From: Pseudomonas tehranensis
Lineage (GTDB): Bacteria; Pseudomonadota; Gammaproteobacteria; Pseudomonadales; Pseudomonadaceae
NCBI RefSeq assembly: GCF_014268615.1
Contig: NZ_JABWQV010000010.1
Location: forward strand, 1 to 56,746
Length of the DNA stretch: 56,746 nucleotides
Direction of reading: 5' to 3'
Of this stretch, positions 48,570 through 56,746 are shown piece after piece. Under the pieces are notes generated by a model, which saw only the letters and a list, made by a program, of their open reading frames with translations, made no database searches and was not told the DNA's origin. Within the stretch, counting starts at the first letter, position 1. Every line of letters starts with the position of its first letter. Made by a program: the position numbers and the translations under genes.

Positions 48570-50492
48570 ATGCATAGCAAAAATACAAATTACAGACCTG
48601 ATATTGATGGACTTCGCGCATTAGCGGTTATTCTTGTATTGCTGTTCCACTTCGATTTAGGCGTGCCAGGTGGTTTTGTTGGTGTTGATGTATTTTTCGT
48701 CATTTCGGGTTATCTGATTACCGAAGTCATTCGCAATGCAATAGGCGCTGGCCGGTTTTCATTCTTTGATTTCTATGCCCGCCGTTTACTTAGATTGCAC
48801 CCCGCGCTCGTTGTCACTGTTGGAGGCGCTATGGGGGCCGGGTATGTATTGATGGATCCGGCAGCATTCATCAGTCTCGCAGACTCCGCAAAGTACGCGA
48901 TTTTCTCCGCTTCTAACTTCTATTTTTGGCTAAACCAAGGTTACTTTGATGCCTCCGCACAAACGCAGCCACTGTTGCATACATGGTCACTAGCTGCTGA
49001 ATGGCAATTTTACGTAGTTTGGCCATTTATTCTATGGGCAGCCTTGAAGGTATCAGACAAATTCCTTGCGCTGCTGTTGGCGGTGATGACTATCGGGTCC
49101 CTCGCCGCATCGCAAATTATGCTGGGATACGACTCTTCTGCTGCCTATTTTATGATGCCCTTCAGAGTGTTCGAACTGTCGATCGGTGCTCTGTTGGTAT
49201 TCGTCTCGAAGCACCGTCTTGACTCCAATATTGAGTCAGTTATCGCTGGTTTAGGTATTGTTCTCATTGTCTTTTCAGCATTTTTTCTAGACTCAAGCTC
49301 GCCTTTCCCGGGACTGCGAGCGCTGATTCCGTGCCTTGGTGCTGCCGCGTTCATCTACGCAGGAAGGTCGGCAACGGGCGCTTTACTTCGTACTCGGGCA
49401 TTGGTGGCGATAGGGCTTATTTCATATTCAGTCTATCTTGTTCATTGGCCAATAGTCGTTTTCTACAAATATTACGTTTTTAGATTGATAACGCTCCCGG
49501 AGAAGCTGGTGTTGCTAGCGGCTTCGATTCTCGTGGGTGCAATTCTGTACCTTAGCGTTGAACGATTGTTCATGGGTAAGTGGAAATACATGAAACCGAT
49601 TGGTTTGACTGCTGTCGCGGCATCGGTAGCTACGCTTGCCTTCGGATCCGTACTGGTTATTGAACGGTCCGGTATTACGTCCCGCATACCGGCAGAGTAC
49701 TTGAGGTTCGCAGCCGATCCGGTCAATTTCCATACAAAAAACTATGGTGGTTACGGCTACAGTCTGGAGCCAATACTCGGCGATGCAAAAGGCCGGCAAG
49801 TGGGCGTCATGGCAGGCGATAGCTATGCGCTGCAGTATGCCAGTGGGATAGATAACGAACTAAAAGGCAGGGGCCTAGCGGTCAGTGGAGTATTTAGACA
49901 TGGATGTATTCTGTCGAAGGAATATACAAGGATCCTAAATAATGTCCCTAGGCAGGATTGCAAAGATACTTACGCCAAGGCGTTGTCGAAGTTGGAGGGC
50001 AATGATCTACCTTTCATACTTGCGCTAAGCTGGGGTGGGTACAGCAATAAAATTGCCGACCATGAAGGGAAAAACATAGAGCGTGATGGTAAAAGGGAAT
50101 ATTCAGAAGTGATTGAGGATATCCTTCTTCGGGCGCGAATGGATATAGGTGATCGACCATTTTTCATTGTCGGCAGTCAACCATTTTTGTATGAAAAAGT
50201 TAATGTTGCCTCCTGTCTCCTGCGTCCAAGGTATGTAGTGCAAGGTTGTGAGGCATTGCTTAAATTCAGTCTCGAAGAATCTTCCTCTTTCCAAATAAAT
50301 AAGACTCTGAAAAAATTCGCTAGTATGCACCCCAATACTTTCTATATTGATGCTGCCTCCGCACTTTGTCGTGATGGTGTATGCGAGACCGTTAGGGATG
50401 GAAAAATTCTATATTCTGACGCTACCCATCTTTCTCTTGATGGTTCTTTGATTTCTGCGAAACCCATGTTGGATATAATACTGAGCATGTGA
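48570..50492 (+). CDS. Acyltransferase-3 with SGNH domain (OafA-like O-acetyltransferase)
   Basis: A 640-residue protein. Residues 1-360 form the ~10-helix acyltransferase-3 domain with YRPDIDGLRALAV, LLFHF, GGFVGVDVFFVISGYLIT and RRLLRLHPAL. The periplasmic C-terminal part is an SGNH hydrolase-type domain with GDSYA (Ser418) and DATH (Asp617, His620). Such fusions acetylate O-antigen or other surface glycans, the membrane part passing acetyl across. It has its own promoter and lies just right of the O-antigen locus, so O-antigen is the likely but unproven substrate. It is AT-richer than core genes. Confidence 0.88.
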   Translation: MHSKNTNYRPDIDGLRALAVILVLLFHFDLGVPGGFVGVDVFFVISGYLITEVIRNAIGAGRFSFFDFYARRLLRLHPALVVTVGGAMGAGYVLMDPAAFISLADSAKYAIFSASNFYFWLNQGYFDASAQTQPLLHTWSLAAEWQFYVVWPFILWAALKVSDKFLALLLAVMTIGSLAASQIMLGYDSSAAYFMMPFRVFELSIGALLVFVSKHRLDSNIESVIAGLGIVLIVFSAFFLDSSSPFPGLRALIPCLGAAAFIYAGRSATGALLRTRALVAIGLISYSVYLVHWPIVVFYKYYVFRLITLPEKLVLLAASILVGAILYLSVERLFMGKWKYMKPIGLTAVAASVATLAFGSVLVIERSGITSRIPAEYLRFAADPVNFHTKNYGGYGYSLEPILGDAKGRQVGVMAGDSYALQYASGIDNELKGRGLAVSGVFRHGCILSKEYTRILNNVPRQDCKDTYAKALSKLEGNDLPFILALSWGGYSNKIADHEGKNIERDGKREYSEVIEDILLRARMDIGDRPFFIVGSQPFLYEKVNVASCLLRPRYVVQGCEALLKFSLEESSSFQINKTLKKFASMHPNTFYIDAASALCRDGVCETVRDGKILYSDATHLSLDGSLISAKPMLDIILSM

Positions 50493-50746
50493 ATAAAGTC
50501 AGTGATGATTTTGCGAGTTGAGTATATTTGATGTAGGTATCTACCCAACCTGAGGACGGCGCACCTTCGTGCTTCAAACCATCAGGAGCAGGCATTGCAC
50601 GGTTGCGCTTGGGTCGCCGTCCCTGCGTGGCCAACCGCGGATCAGGGCGTAGGATGTGACGTGATGAGTTTTTATCTCGACGATTCCGAGTGGTTAGTTT
50701 GTAGTTTTGATTCCCTGAGACCCGCCATCGATCAAGGACCCACCCC

Positions 50747-51598
50747 ATGCACAAAAACTACCCCGCCGCCTACCAAGTCAGCAAAGGCACAGCCCTGCAA
50801 GTGGACAAACCCTTCTACGACCGCATCCGCACGCAGCAGGACAAGCGCACCCTGATCGAGCAATTCGAGGTACCCATCCGCACCGGTCGCGCTTGGCACG
50901 TCCCCGCCGGTCATGTGTTTCGCGTTACGACTCCGGTGGGCCCGCAGGTGGGGGACTTCAACGTGTGGAATGCCCACGATCCACGGGAACGCCTTTGGGC
51001 TGCGCGCACGCGCCAGCTTCAGGGCGCCCACGTCAGCACTCATGATCGGCTGTGGTCGAACCTGCCGTTCCTGCGGCCGCTGGTGACCATCACTGATGAC
51101 AGCTTGGCCGGCTACGGCATCGACGAGCATGGCGGGCGGTTGCATGATCTGCTGGGGACACGTTGCGACCCGTACGTGAACAAAATGCTCACTGGCGAAG
51201 ACTTCCATCACCATTGCCACTCGAACCTGACCCGTGCGGTATTGCCCCATGGCCTGACCGAGTTCGATGTGCATGACGTGCTGAATATTTTCCAATGTAC
51301 TGGGCTCAATCATGACGACATGTACTTCATGAAGGCCTGTCCGGCGAAGAAGGGCGATTATCTGGAGTTTTTTGCCGAGATCGATTTGCTGTGTGCCTTG
51401 TCCACTTGCCCCGGCGGCGATCTGTCGCTGGCGATGTGGGGGCCGGATGCGCAGGACCCCCTTAGCGTCTGTCGTCCGCTGGGGGTGGAGATCTATCGAT
51501 TGGAGGATTCATTGCTGGCGGGCTGGAGCCAGCCTGAGCGGGCCGCGTACAAGGGGCTGCATGGCTTGCAGATTGCCAAGGCGGATTGGGAACAGTGA
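50747..51598 (+). CDS. DUF1989 / urea-carboxylase-associated family protein
   Basis: A 283-residue protein of the DUF1989 group. GDFNVWNAHDP, HCHSNL and FMKACPAKKGDYLEFFAEIDLLCALSTCPGGD carry conserved Cys, His and acidic residues likely to bind a metal. Some members sit near urea carboxylase/allophanate hydrolase genes, but none is seen here. It lies next to an amino-compound permease read convergently. The 254 bases before it (50493-50746) hold no gene I recognise. Enzymatic role unknown. Confidence 0.8.
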   Translation: MHKNYPAAYQVSKGTALQVDKPFYDRIRTQQDKRTLIEQFEVPIRTGRAWHVPAGHVFRVTTPVGPQVGDFNVWNAHDPRERLWAARTRQLQGAHVSTHDRLWSNLPFLRPLVTITDDSLAGYGIDEHGGRLHDLLGTRCDPYVNKMLTGEDFHHHCHSNLTRAVLPHGLTEFDVHDVLNIFQCTGLNHDDMYFMKACPAKKGDYLEFFAEIDLLCALSTCPGGDLSLAMWGPDAQDPLSVCRPLGVEIYRLEDSLLAGWSQPERAAYKGLHGLQIAKADWEQ

Positions 51599-51616
51599 TG
51601 TAGCAAGTGCTGGTTT

Positions 51617-51643
51617 TTGTGGCGAGGGAGCTTGCTCCCGCTG
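51617..51643. repeat. Single REP of the second class
   Basis: TTGTGGCGAGGGAGCTTGCT and the following CCCGCTGG match the arm of the REPIN at 14229-14326. No inverted partner is present. Confidence 0.8.
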
Positions 51644-51648
51644 GACTT

Positions 51649-51756
51649 TGTAGGAGCTGGCGAAGCCTGCGATCTTTTGATCTTCGCTCCAGACTCAATT
51701 GAGAGGGGGAAGATCGCAGCCTCGTTGCACTCGACAAGCTCCTACACGGCAGGCCC
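51649..51756. repeat. Inverted repeat of a third REP class
   Basis: The left arm starts TGTAGGAGCTGGCGAAGCCT and continues into GCGATCT; the right arm, ending CAAGCTCCTACA at 51756, is its imperfect inverse. Its right arm matches the repeat cut by the left window edge (1-31). Confidence 0.8.
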
Positions 51757-51781
51757 AACAGCCACAAAAGCGGCGTGCAGC

Positions 51782-51949
51782 TCAACGGTCCTTGGCCTCT
51801 TTCGCATCCATCTCGGCATTGCGTTCGGCAACTCGCTTGCGCTGTTCGTCTGTCAGTTCGACCTTGTGGGCGGTGTCGCGCAGCATCATCAAGCCACCCA
51901 CGATCGAGCCGATTGCAACGATCAGAATTAACCAGGCATACCAGGGCAT
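51782..51949 (-). CDS. DUF2897 small membrane protein
   Basis: A 55-residue protein starting MPWYAWLILIVAIGSIVGG, a single N-terminal membrane helix, followed by MMLRDTAHKVELTDEQ and a charged helix to the C-terminus. The ATG at 51949 has AAGGAG five bases ahead. Length and pattern fit DUF2897. It lies 119 bases past the permease stop on the same strand and may share its transcript. Function unknown. Confidence 0.8.
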   Translation of the reverse strand: MPWYAWLILIVAIGSIVGGLMMLRDTAHKVELTDEQRKRVAERNAEMDAKEAKDR

Positions 51950-52068
51950 AGGGTTCTCCTTGAGGGGGCGAGGGACGGCGAAGATTTCGCCTGTCCATCG
52001 CCCCTACCACTTATGAGCGAAAGTTGTTCGCAGTGGTTCCATACTACGCCCGTTGTGCCGGATTCACC

Positions 52069-53433
52069 TCAAAGCCCGGTGAGCATGGCATCGGCCGGGG
52101 CATCGGCGCGCAGTTGCGCGGTGAGCATGAAGTACAGGAAGCCCACTGCCATGAAGCCAAGGAAGATCAGCCCGATCAGCGCGTTGAACCAGGCCATCGC
52201 CACCAGGCACACCACTGCCAGTACCAGGGCGATACCGGGGATGATCGGGTAGCCCGGGGCGCGGAAGGTGCGTTCCAGGTTGGGTTCGGTTTTACGTAGT
52301 TTGAACAGGCTGAGCATGCTCATGATGTACATGACGATGGCGCCGAACACCGCCATGGTGATCATGGCGGCGGTCAGGGTCATGCCGCCGAGGTTGATCA
52401 GGCCGTCGCTGTAGATCGCCGCGATGCCGATCAGGCCGCCGGCGATGATGGCGCGGTGCGGGGTCTGGAAGCGCGACAGTTTGGCGAGGGAGGCGGGCAG
52501 GTAGCCGGCGCGGGCGAGGGCGAAGAACTGCCGCGAGTAGCCGAGGATGATGCCGTGGAAGCTCGCCACCAGACCGAACAGGCCGATCCATACCAGCATG
52601 TGCAACCAGCCGGAGCTTTCGCCGACTACGGTTTTCATGGCTTGGGGCAGCGGGTCGTTGATGTTGGACAGGGTGCGCCAGTCGCCCACGCCTCCGGCGA
52701 AGAACATCACGCCCATGGCCAGGAACACCAGGGTCAGGATGCCGCTGATGTAGGCCTTGGGAATTGTGCGTTTCGGGTCCTTGGCTTCTTCGGCGGCCAT
52801 GGCGGCGCCTTCAATGGCCAGGAAGAACCAGATGGCGAAGGGGATGGCGGCGAACATTCCGGCGATGGCCGGCGCGCCGAACACGTCGGAACCGGCCCAG
52901 CCGTTCAAGGCGAAGCTGCTGAAGCTGAACGCCGGGGCGACCACGCCCATGAACACCAGCAGCTCTGCCACCGCCAGCACACAGACGATCAGCTCGAAGG
53001 TTGCCGCCAGTTTTACCCCAAGGATGTTCAGGGTCATGAACACGATATAGGCACCGACCGCCGCGTGTTTCGGGTCCAGGGCCGGGAATTGCACGTTCAG
53101 GTAGGCACCGATGGCCAGGGCGATGGCCGGTGGTGCGAAGACGAATTCGATCAGTGTGGCCAGGCCCGCGATTAACCCACCTTTCTCTCCAAAGGCCCGG
53201 CGGCTATAGGCGAACGGTCCGCCAGCGTGGGGGATGGCGGTGGTCAGCTCGGTGAAGCTGAAGATGAAGCAGGTGTACATGGCCGCGACCATGAATGATG
53301 TCACCAGAAAGCCCAGTGTTCCGGCAACGCCCCAGCCGTAGCTCCAGCCAAAATACTCGCCGGAGATCACCAGCCCGACAGCAATGCCCCATAAATGCAG
53401 GGTGCCCAGGGTGGGTTTGAGTTGTGTGTTCAT
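52069..53433 (-). CDS. APC-family permease, ethanolamine permease type
   Basis: A 454-residue membrane transporter with 12 predicted helices. The N-terminus GTLHLWGIAVGLVISGEYFG and WSYGWGVAGTLGFL are typical of ethanolamine permeases (Eat/EutH-independent group). EEAKDPKRTIPKAY is the cytosolic APC signature loop. It would import ethanolamine or a related amine with protons or cations. The ATG at 53433 has GGGGGAG upstream; an in-frame start 27 bases earlier is unlikely. No eutBC genes are in the window, so the substrate is inferred from family only. Confidence 0.85.
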   Translation of the reverse strand: MNTQLKPTLGTLHLWGIAVGLVISGEYFGWSYGWGVAGTLGFLVTSFMVAAMYTCFIFSFTELTTAIPHAGGPFAYSRRAFGEKGGLIAGLATLIEFVFAPPAIALAIGAYLNVQFPALDPKHAAVGAYIVFMTLNILGVKLAATFELIVCVLAVAELLVFMGVVAPAFSFSSFALNGWAGSDVFGAPAIAGMFAAIPFAIWFFLAIEGAAMAAEEAKDPKRTIPKAYISGILTLVFLAMGVMFFAGGVGDWRTLSNINDPLPQAMKTVVGESSGWLHMLVWIGLFGLVASFHGIILGYSRQFFALARAGYLPASLAKLSRFQTPHRAIIAGGLIGIAAIYSDGLINLGGMTLTAAMITMAVFGAIVMYIMSMLSLFKLRKTEPNLERTFRAPGYPIIPGIALVLAVVCLVAMAWFNALIGLIFLGFMAVGFLYFMLTAQLRADAPADAMLTGL

Positions 53434-53595
53434 CGGTGGCTCCCCCTCGATCCATAGCAAAAGCGCTGGGGTGGGGCAGTGCAGTGGGCGTGCCAGTGTG
53501 GCGGCTGTGGTCGTAATGGGTGAAATTGTGTCGTATCGGGGATGTTCGCTGCCTGATGGCCTGATTTTGTGCTCCAGTTCGGAGCGTCAGCGCCG

Positions 53596-53710
53596 GGGCG
53601 GGCCTCATCGCGAGCAGGCTCGCTCCCACAGGGGATCGTCAGTGGAGGCAAATTCGCTATTCACAACAGATCAAATGTGGGAGCGAGCCTGCTCGCGATG
53701 AGGCCCGCCC
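53596..53710. repeat. REPIN with extended perfect arms
   Basis: The arms 53596-53630 and 53676-53710 are exact inverses over 35 bases, extending well beyond the usual 23-base REP (outer part GGGCGGGCCTCA). The spacer is 45 bases. It lies between the permease and kdpF. Confidence 0.92.
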
Positions 53711-53724
53711 AGCCAACCACAAAC

Positions 53725-53746
53725 CTCTTTTTTACACATTCTTTAT
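53725..53746 (+). promoter_or_regulatory. Putative KdpE-binding T-rich site
   Basis: CTCTTTTTTACACATTC resembles the E. coli KdpE operator core CTTTTTTTACACCCC upstream of kdpFABC. It lies 93 bases before kdpF. If so, KdpDE would switch the operon on when potassium is low. kdpDE themselves are outside the window. Confidence 0.45.
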
Positions 53747-53838
53747 CTCCCAACCCCTCTCTCGATCTCGTTCCTTTACACCCTCCCTGCCGACAATCAC
53801 TCCACACACGGCATGACGCCGTACCACGGAGAAATCCC

Positions 53839-53928
53839 ATGAGCCTTCTGGACGGGGTGTCGCTGCTGTTGGCAGCGGCGCTGTTCATTTATCTACTGGT
53901 TGCGCTGTTGCGCGCGGATCGGAACTAG
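53839..53928 (+). CDS. kdpF: K+-transporting ATPase subunit KdpF
   Basis: A 29-residue single-helix peptide (MSLLDGVSLLLAAALFIYLL then VALLRADRN), the small stabilising subunit of the KdpFABC pump in the inner membrane. The ATG follows GGAGAAAT. kdpA starts 8 bases after the stop. Confidence 0.93.
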   Translation: MSLLDGVSLLLAAALFIYLLVALLRADRN

Positions 53929-53936
53929 GAGTGGTT

Positions 53937-55631
53937 ATGCACGGTTATGACTACGGGCTGATCCTCGCCTTCTTTGCGCTGGTGTTGATGCCTGCACCGT
54001 TTCTGGGGCGTTTTTACTATCGGGTGATGGAGGGGCAGCGCACCTGGCTTTCACCCATTATTGGCCCGGTTGAGCGTGGTTGCTATCGCTTGGCTGGCGT
54101 CGATCCGGCAGTGGAGCAGAGCTGGCAGAAATACACCCTGGCTCTGCTCGCCTTCAACCTGGCCGGTTTTTCATTGTTGTTCGCCATCCTGCTGTTACAG
54201 GGGCATTTGCCACTCAACCCCGAAAAAGTGCCGGGTATGGAATGGACCCAGGCATTCAACACGGCGGTGAGTTTCACCACCAATACCAACTGGCAGTCCT
54301 ACAGCGGCGAAGCGTCGTTGAGTTACCTGAGCCAGATGCTTGGCCTGGCCGTGCAGAACTTTGTCAGCGCTGCCACCGGCCTGGCCGTGCTGGTGGCGCT
54401 GTGTCGCGGGATCGGGCGCAAATCCGCCGCGACACTGGGTAACTTCTGGGTCGACATGACCCGCGCCACCCTCTACGGATTGTTACCACTGTGCCTGTTG
54501 CTGGCCCTGTTCCTGGTGTGGCAGGGCGTGCCGCAAACCTTCGCGCACTATGTGCACGGGGTGACGATGCAGGGCGCGGACCAGGTGATTCCATTGGGCC
54601 CGGCCGCCAGCCAGATCGCGATCAAGCAACTGGGCACCAATGGCGGCGGCTTCTTCGGCGTCAATTCGGCGCATCCCTTCGAGAACCCGACGGCCTGGAG
54701 CAACCTGTTCGAAGTCGCGTCGATCATCCTGATTCCTGCCGCGCTGGTGTTCACCTTCGGCCACTACGTCAAGGACCTGCGCCAGAGTCGGGCGATCATC
54801 GCCTGCATGCTCGCACTGTTTCTGATCGGCGGCGCCACGTCGTTGTGGGCCGAATCCCAACCCAACCCGGCGCTGAACAATGTGGCCGTGGAGCAGACCG
54901 CGCCACTGGAGGGCAAGGAGGCGCGTTTTGGCACCACGGCCACGGTGCTGTGGTCCGTCACCACCACGGCGGCATCCAACGGCTCGGTCAATGGCATGCA
55001 TGACAGCCTCAATCCTCTGAGCGGCATGGTCTCGCTGGTGAACATGATGGTTGGCGAAGTCATTTTCGGCGGCGTCGGCGCGGGACTCTACGGGATGCTG
55101 CTGAACGTGCTGATCGCGGTGTTCCTGGCTGGATTGATGATCGGTCGTACCCCGGAATACCTGGGCAAGAAGCTCGCTGCCAGGGAAGTGCAACTGCTGG
55201 TGGTGACCCTGTTGGTCATGCCGGTGAGTGTGCTGGGGCTGGGGGCCATTGCTGCTAGCCTGCCCGGGCCTGCTGCAGCGGTGAGCAACCCTGGCGCCCA
55301 TGGCTTCAGCCAGTTGTTGTATGCCTACACCTCGGCGGGTGCGAACAACGGTTCGGCCTTCGCCGGTTTTGGTGCCAACACACCCTTTCACAATCTGATG
55401 CTGGGCCTGGGCATGTTGATCGGTCGTTTCGGCTACATCCTGCCGGTGCTGGCCTTGGCCGGTAGCCTGGCGCTGAGGAAAACCGCGCCGATCGGCCCGA
55501 ACAGCTTTCCGACCCACGGCCCGCTGTTCGTGACACTGCTCACCGTGACCATCCTGTTGGTGGGCGGCCTGACTTTCCTGCCGACCCTGGCCCTTGGGCC
55601 GATTGCCGAACACCTGAGCCTGGGTTTCTGA
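53937..55631 (+). CDS. kdpA: K+-transporting ATPase subunit KdpA
   Basis: A 564-residue potassium-binding subunit with 10 membrane helices and four channel-like pore loops: [48 protein letters not shown] and [14 protein letters not shown]. The ATG at 53937 was chosen over a GTG two codons upstream because AGGAG lies at the right distance. It passes potassium to KdpB for inward pumping. Confidence 0.97.
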   Translation: MHGYDYGLILAFFALVLMPAPFLGRFYYRVMEGQRTWLSPIIGPVERGCYRLAGVDPAVEQSWQKYTLALLAFNLAGFSLLFAILLLQGHLPLNPEKVPGMEWTQAFNTAVSFTTNTNWQSYSGEASLSYLSQMLGLAVQNFVSAATGLAVLVALCRGIGRKSAATLGNFWVDMTRATLYGLLPLCLLLALFLVWQGVPQTFAHYVHGVTMQGADQVIPLGPAASQIAIKQLGTNGGGFFGVNSAHPFENPTAWSNLFEVASIILIPAALVFTFGHYVKDLRQSRAIIACMLALFLIGGATSLWAESQPNPALNNVAVEQTAPLEGKEARFGTTATVLWSVTTTAASNGSVNGMHDSLNPLSGMVSLVNMMVGEVIFGGVGAGLYGMLLNVLIAVFLAGLMIGRTPEYLGKKLAAREVQLLVVTLLVMPVSVLGLGAIAASLPGPAAAVSNPGAHGFSQLLYAYTSAGANNGSAFAGFGANTPFHNLMLGLGMLIGRFGYILPVLALAGSLALRKTAPIGPNSFPTHGPLFVTLLTVTILLVGGLTFLPTLALGPIAEHLSLGF

Positions 55632-55638
55632 GGATCTG

Positions 55639-56746
55639 ATGATGAATATGCCAATGAGCAAAACCGTCGTCGCCAAGGCGCCGGAGCAACCGAAAACCGC
55701 GATCTCGGCCTTGTGGCGGCCGGCGCTGGTGCAAGCCTTCGTCAAGCTCGATCCGCGTCAGTTGCACCGCGCCCCGGTGATGCTGGTGGTGGAGCTGACC
55801 GCGATTCTCACCACGGTGTTGTGTTTCGTTCCGGACAGCAGCGTGCCGACTTTTGTCGCCGCGCAAATTGCCCTGTGGCTATGGTTCACGGTGCTGTTCG
55901 CCAACTTTGCTGAAGCCCTGGCCGAAGGTCGCGGCAAGGCCCGGGCAGACAGCCTCAAGGCCGGTAGCGAGGGCCTGAGCGCACGCCGCCAGACGGCCAA
56001 CGGCTTTGAGGTCATACCCGCCACCAGCCTGCGAAAGGGCGACGTGGTACGCGTCGAAGCAGGGGAGATGATCCCCGGTGACGGCGAAGTGATCGAAGGC
56101 ATCGCAGCAGTGAACGAGGCGGCGATTACGGGCGAATCGGCCCCGGTCATCCGCGAATCCGGCGGCGACCGTTCAGCCGTGACCGGCAACACGCGCCTGG
56201 TCTCCGACTGGCTGCTGGTGCGCGTCACCAGTAACCCCGGCGAATCCACCCTGGACCGCATGATTGCCCTCGTCGAAGGCGCCAAACGCCAGAAGACACC
56301 CAACGAAGTGGCGCTGGATATTCTGCTGATCGGCCTGACGCTGATCTTCCTGTTGGTGGTGGTGACGCTGCAGCCGTTCGCGCATTTCGCCAACGGTAAT
56401 CTGCCGCTGGTGTTTCTGGTGGCGCTGTTGGTGACGTTGATTCCCACCACCATCGGCGGGCTGTTGTCGGCCATCGGCATCGCCGGGATGGATCGACTGG
56501 TGCGCCTGAACGTGATCGCCAAGTCTGGCCGCGCCGTGGAAGCGGCGGGGGACGTGCATGTGCTGATGCTGGACAAGACCGGCACCATCACCTTCGGCAA
56601 TCGTCGCTGTGCCGCGGTTCACGCCGCGCCTGGTGTGAGCGTCGAGGCGTTGAGCGAAGGTGCGCTATTCGCTTCGTTGGCCGACGACACGGCGGAGGGC
56701 AAGTCCATTGTCGAGTACCTGCGGGGGTTGCATTCGCAACCCGAGC
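55639..56746 (+). CDS. kdpB: K+-transporting ATPase subunit KdpB (partial, runs off the window)
   Basis: The first 369 codons of a P-type ATPase. [15 protein letters not shown] is the actuator TGES loop, [18 protein letters not shown] the membrane helix with the ion path, and [10 protein letters not shown] holds the phosphorylated Asp312. Family members are about 680-690 residues, so roughly the C-terminal half is missing. It starts 7 bases after the kdpA stop (ATGATG, the second ATG at 55642 is an alternative). A gap-free reading frame continues to the last base. Confidence 0.96.
   Translation, partial: MMNMPMSKTVVAKAPEQPKTAISALWRPALVQAFVKLDPRQLHRAPVMLVVELTAILTTVLCFVPDSSVPTFVAAQIALWLWFTVLFANFAEALAEGRGKARADSLKAGSEGLSARRQTANGFEVIPATSLRKGDVVRVEAGEMIPGDGEVIEGIAAVNEAAITGESAPVIRESGGDRSAVTGNTRLVSDWLLVRVTSNPGESTLDRMIALVEGAKRQKTPNEVALDILLIGLTLIFLLVVVTLQPFAHFANGNLPLVFLVALLVTLIPTTIGGLLSAIGIAGMDRLVRLNVIAKSGRAVEAAGDVHVLMLDKTGTITFGNRRCAAVHAAPGVSVEALSEGALFASLADDTAEGKSIVEYLRGLHSQPE

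Noticed and set aside
50422..50754. Minus-strand open frame overlapping the acyltransferase end
   Set aside because: It overlaps the 3' end of a real gene and reads as low-complexity basic sequence; not supportable as a gene.

Overview
The window is chromosomal DNA from a Pseudomonas of the P. fluorescens group. The gene order trhO, GGDEF gene, yciK-like SDR, mupP, ubiG, mtaD | mtnA, gyrA, serC, pheA, hisC, tyrA-aroA, cmk, rpsA, ihfB, lapA, wzz, O-antigen genes, wbpM, comEA is the conserved Pseudomonas order (the PA3177 to PA3140 neighbourhood of P. aeruginosa). Core genes are GC-rich. Many intergenic gaps hold the short palindromic REP/REPIN repeats typical of this group.

Layout. 1-3567: a housekeeping run of trhO (tRNA hydroxylase), a DsbA/FrnE-like oxidoreductase and a fused ABC exporter. 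3578-8242 (minus): one very large toxin-like gene whose C-terminus has the motifs of a nucleic-acid or nucleotide deaminase; no immunity gene lies beside it. 8543-13057: two c-di-GMP genes (a membrane PAS-GGDEF-EAL protein and a GGDEF cyclase) flanking a TenA/PqqC-fold protein. 13420-17120 (minus): SDR, mupP, ubiG, mtaD. Divergent from mtaD is mtnA, then gyrA and the aromatic/serine supra-operon serC-pheA-hisC-tyrA/aroA-cmk, followed by rpsA, a small lipoprotein, ihfB and lapA.

31122-47882 is the O-antigen locus. wzz comes first, then a 566-base gene-free stretch, an RfaH-like gene that encodes only the NGN domain (KOW domain absent), and a JUMPstart/ops element just before the first sugar gene. 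The AT-richer island 33306-44703 encodes UDP-GalNAcA synthesis (wbpO, wbpP), a left-handed beta-helix acyltransferase, a WecE-type Fuc4N aminotransferase, Wzx, Wzy and three glycosyltransferases. It ends with wbpV, wbpL and wbpM, which make UDP-QuiNAc and start the repeat unit on undecaprenyl phosphate. The inferred product is a Wzx/Wzy-dependent O-antigen of about four residues containing QuiNAc, GalNAcA and an N-acylated Fuc4N. An acyltransferase-3/SGNH O-acetyltransferase just outside the locus (48570-50492) may decorate it.

50747-56746 holds a DUF1989 gene, a 55-residue DUF2897 gene, an ethanolamine-type permease (minus), and the start of the kdpFABC potassium pump operon; kdpB runs off the end of the window.

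Most worth a second look: the KOW-less RfaH next to its presumed ops target, the orphan deaminase toxin, and the particular sugar-gene combination of the O-antigen locus. No tRNA, rRNA, CRISPR array or intact insertion sequence was seen.
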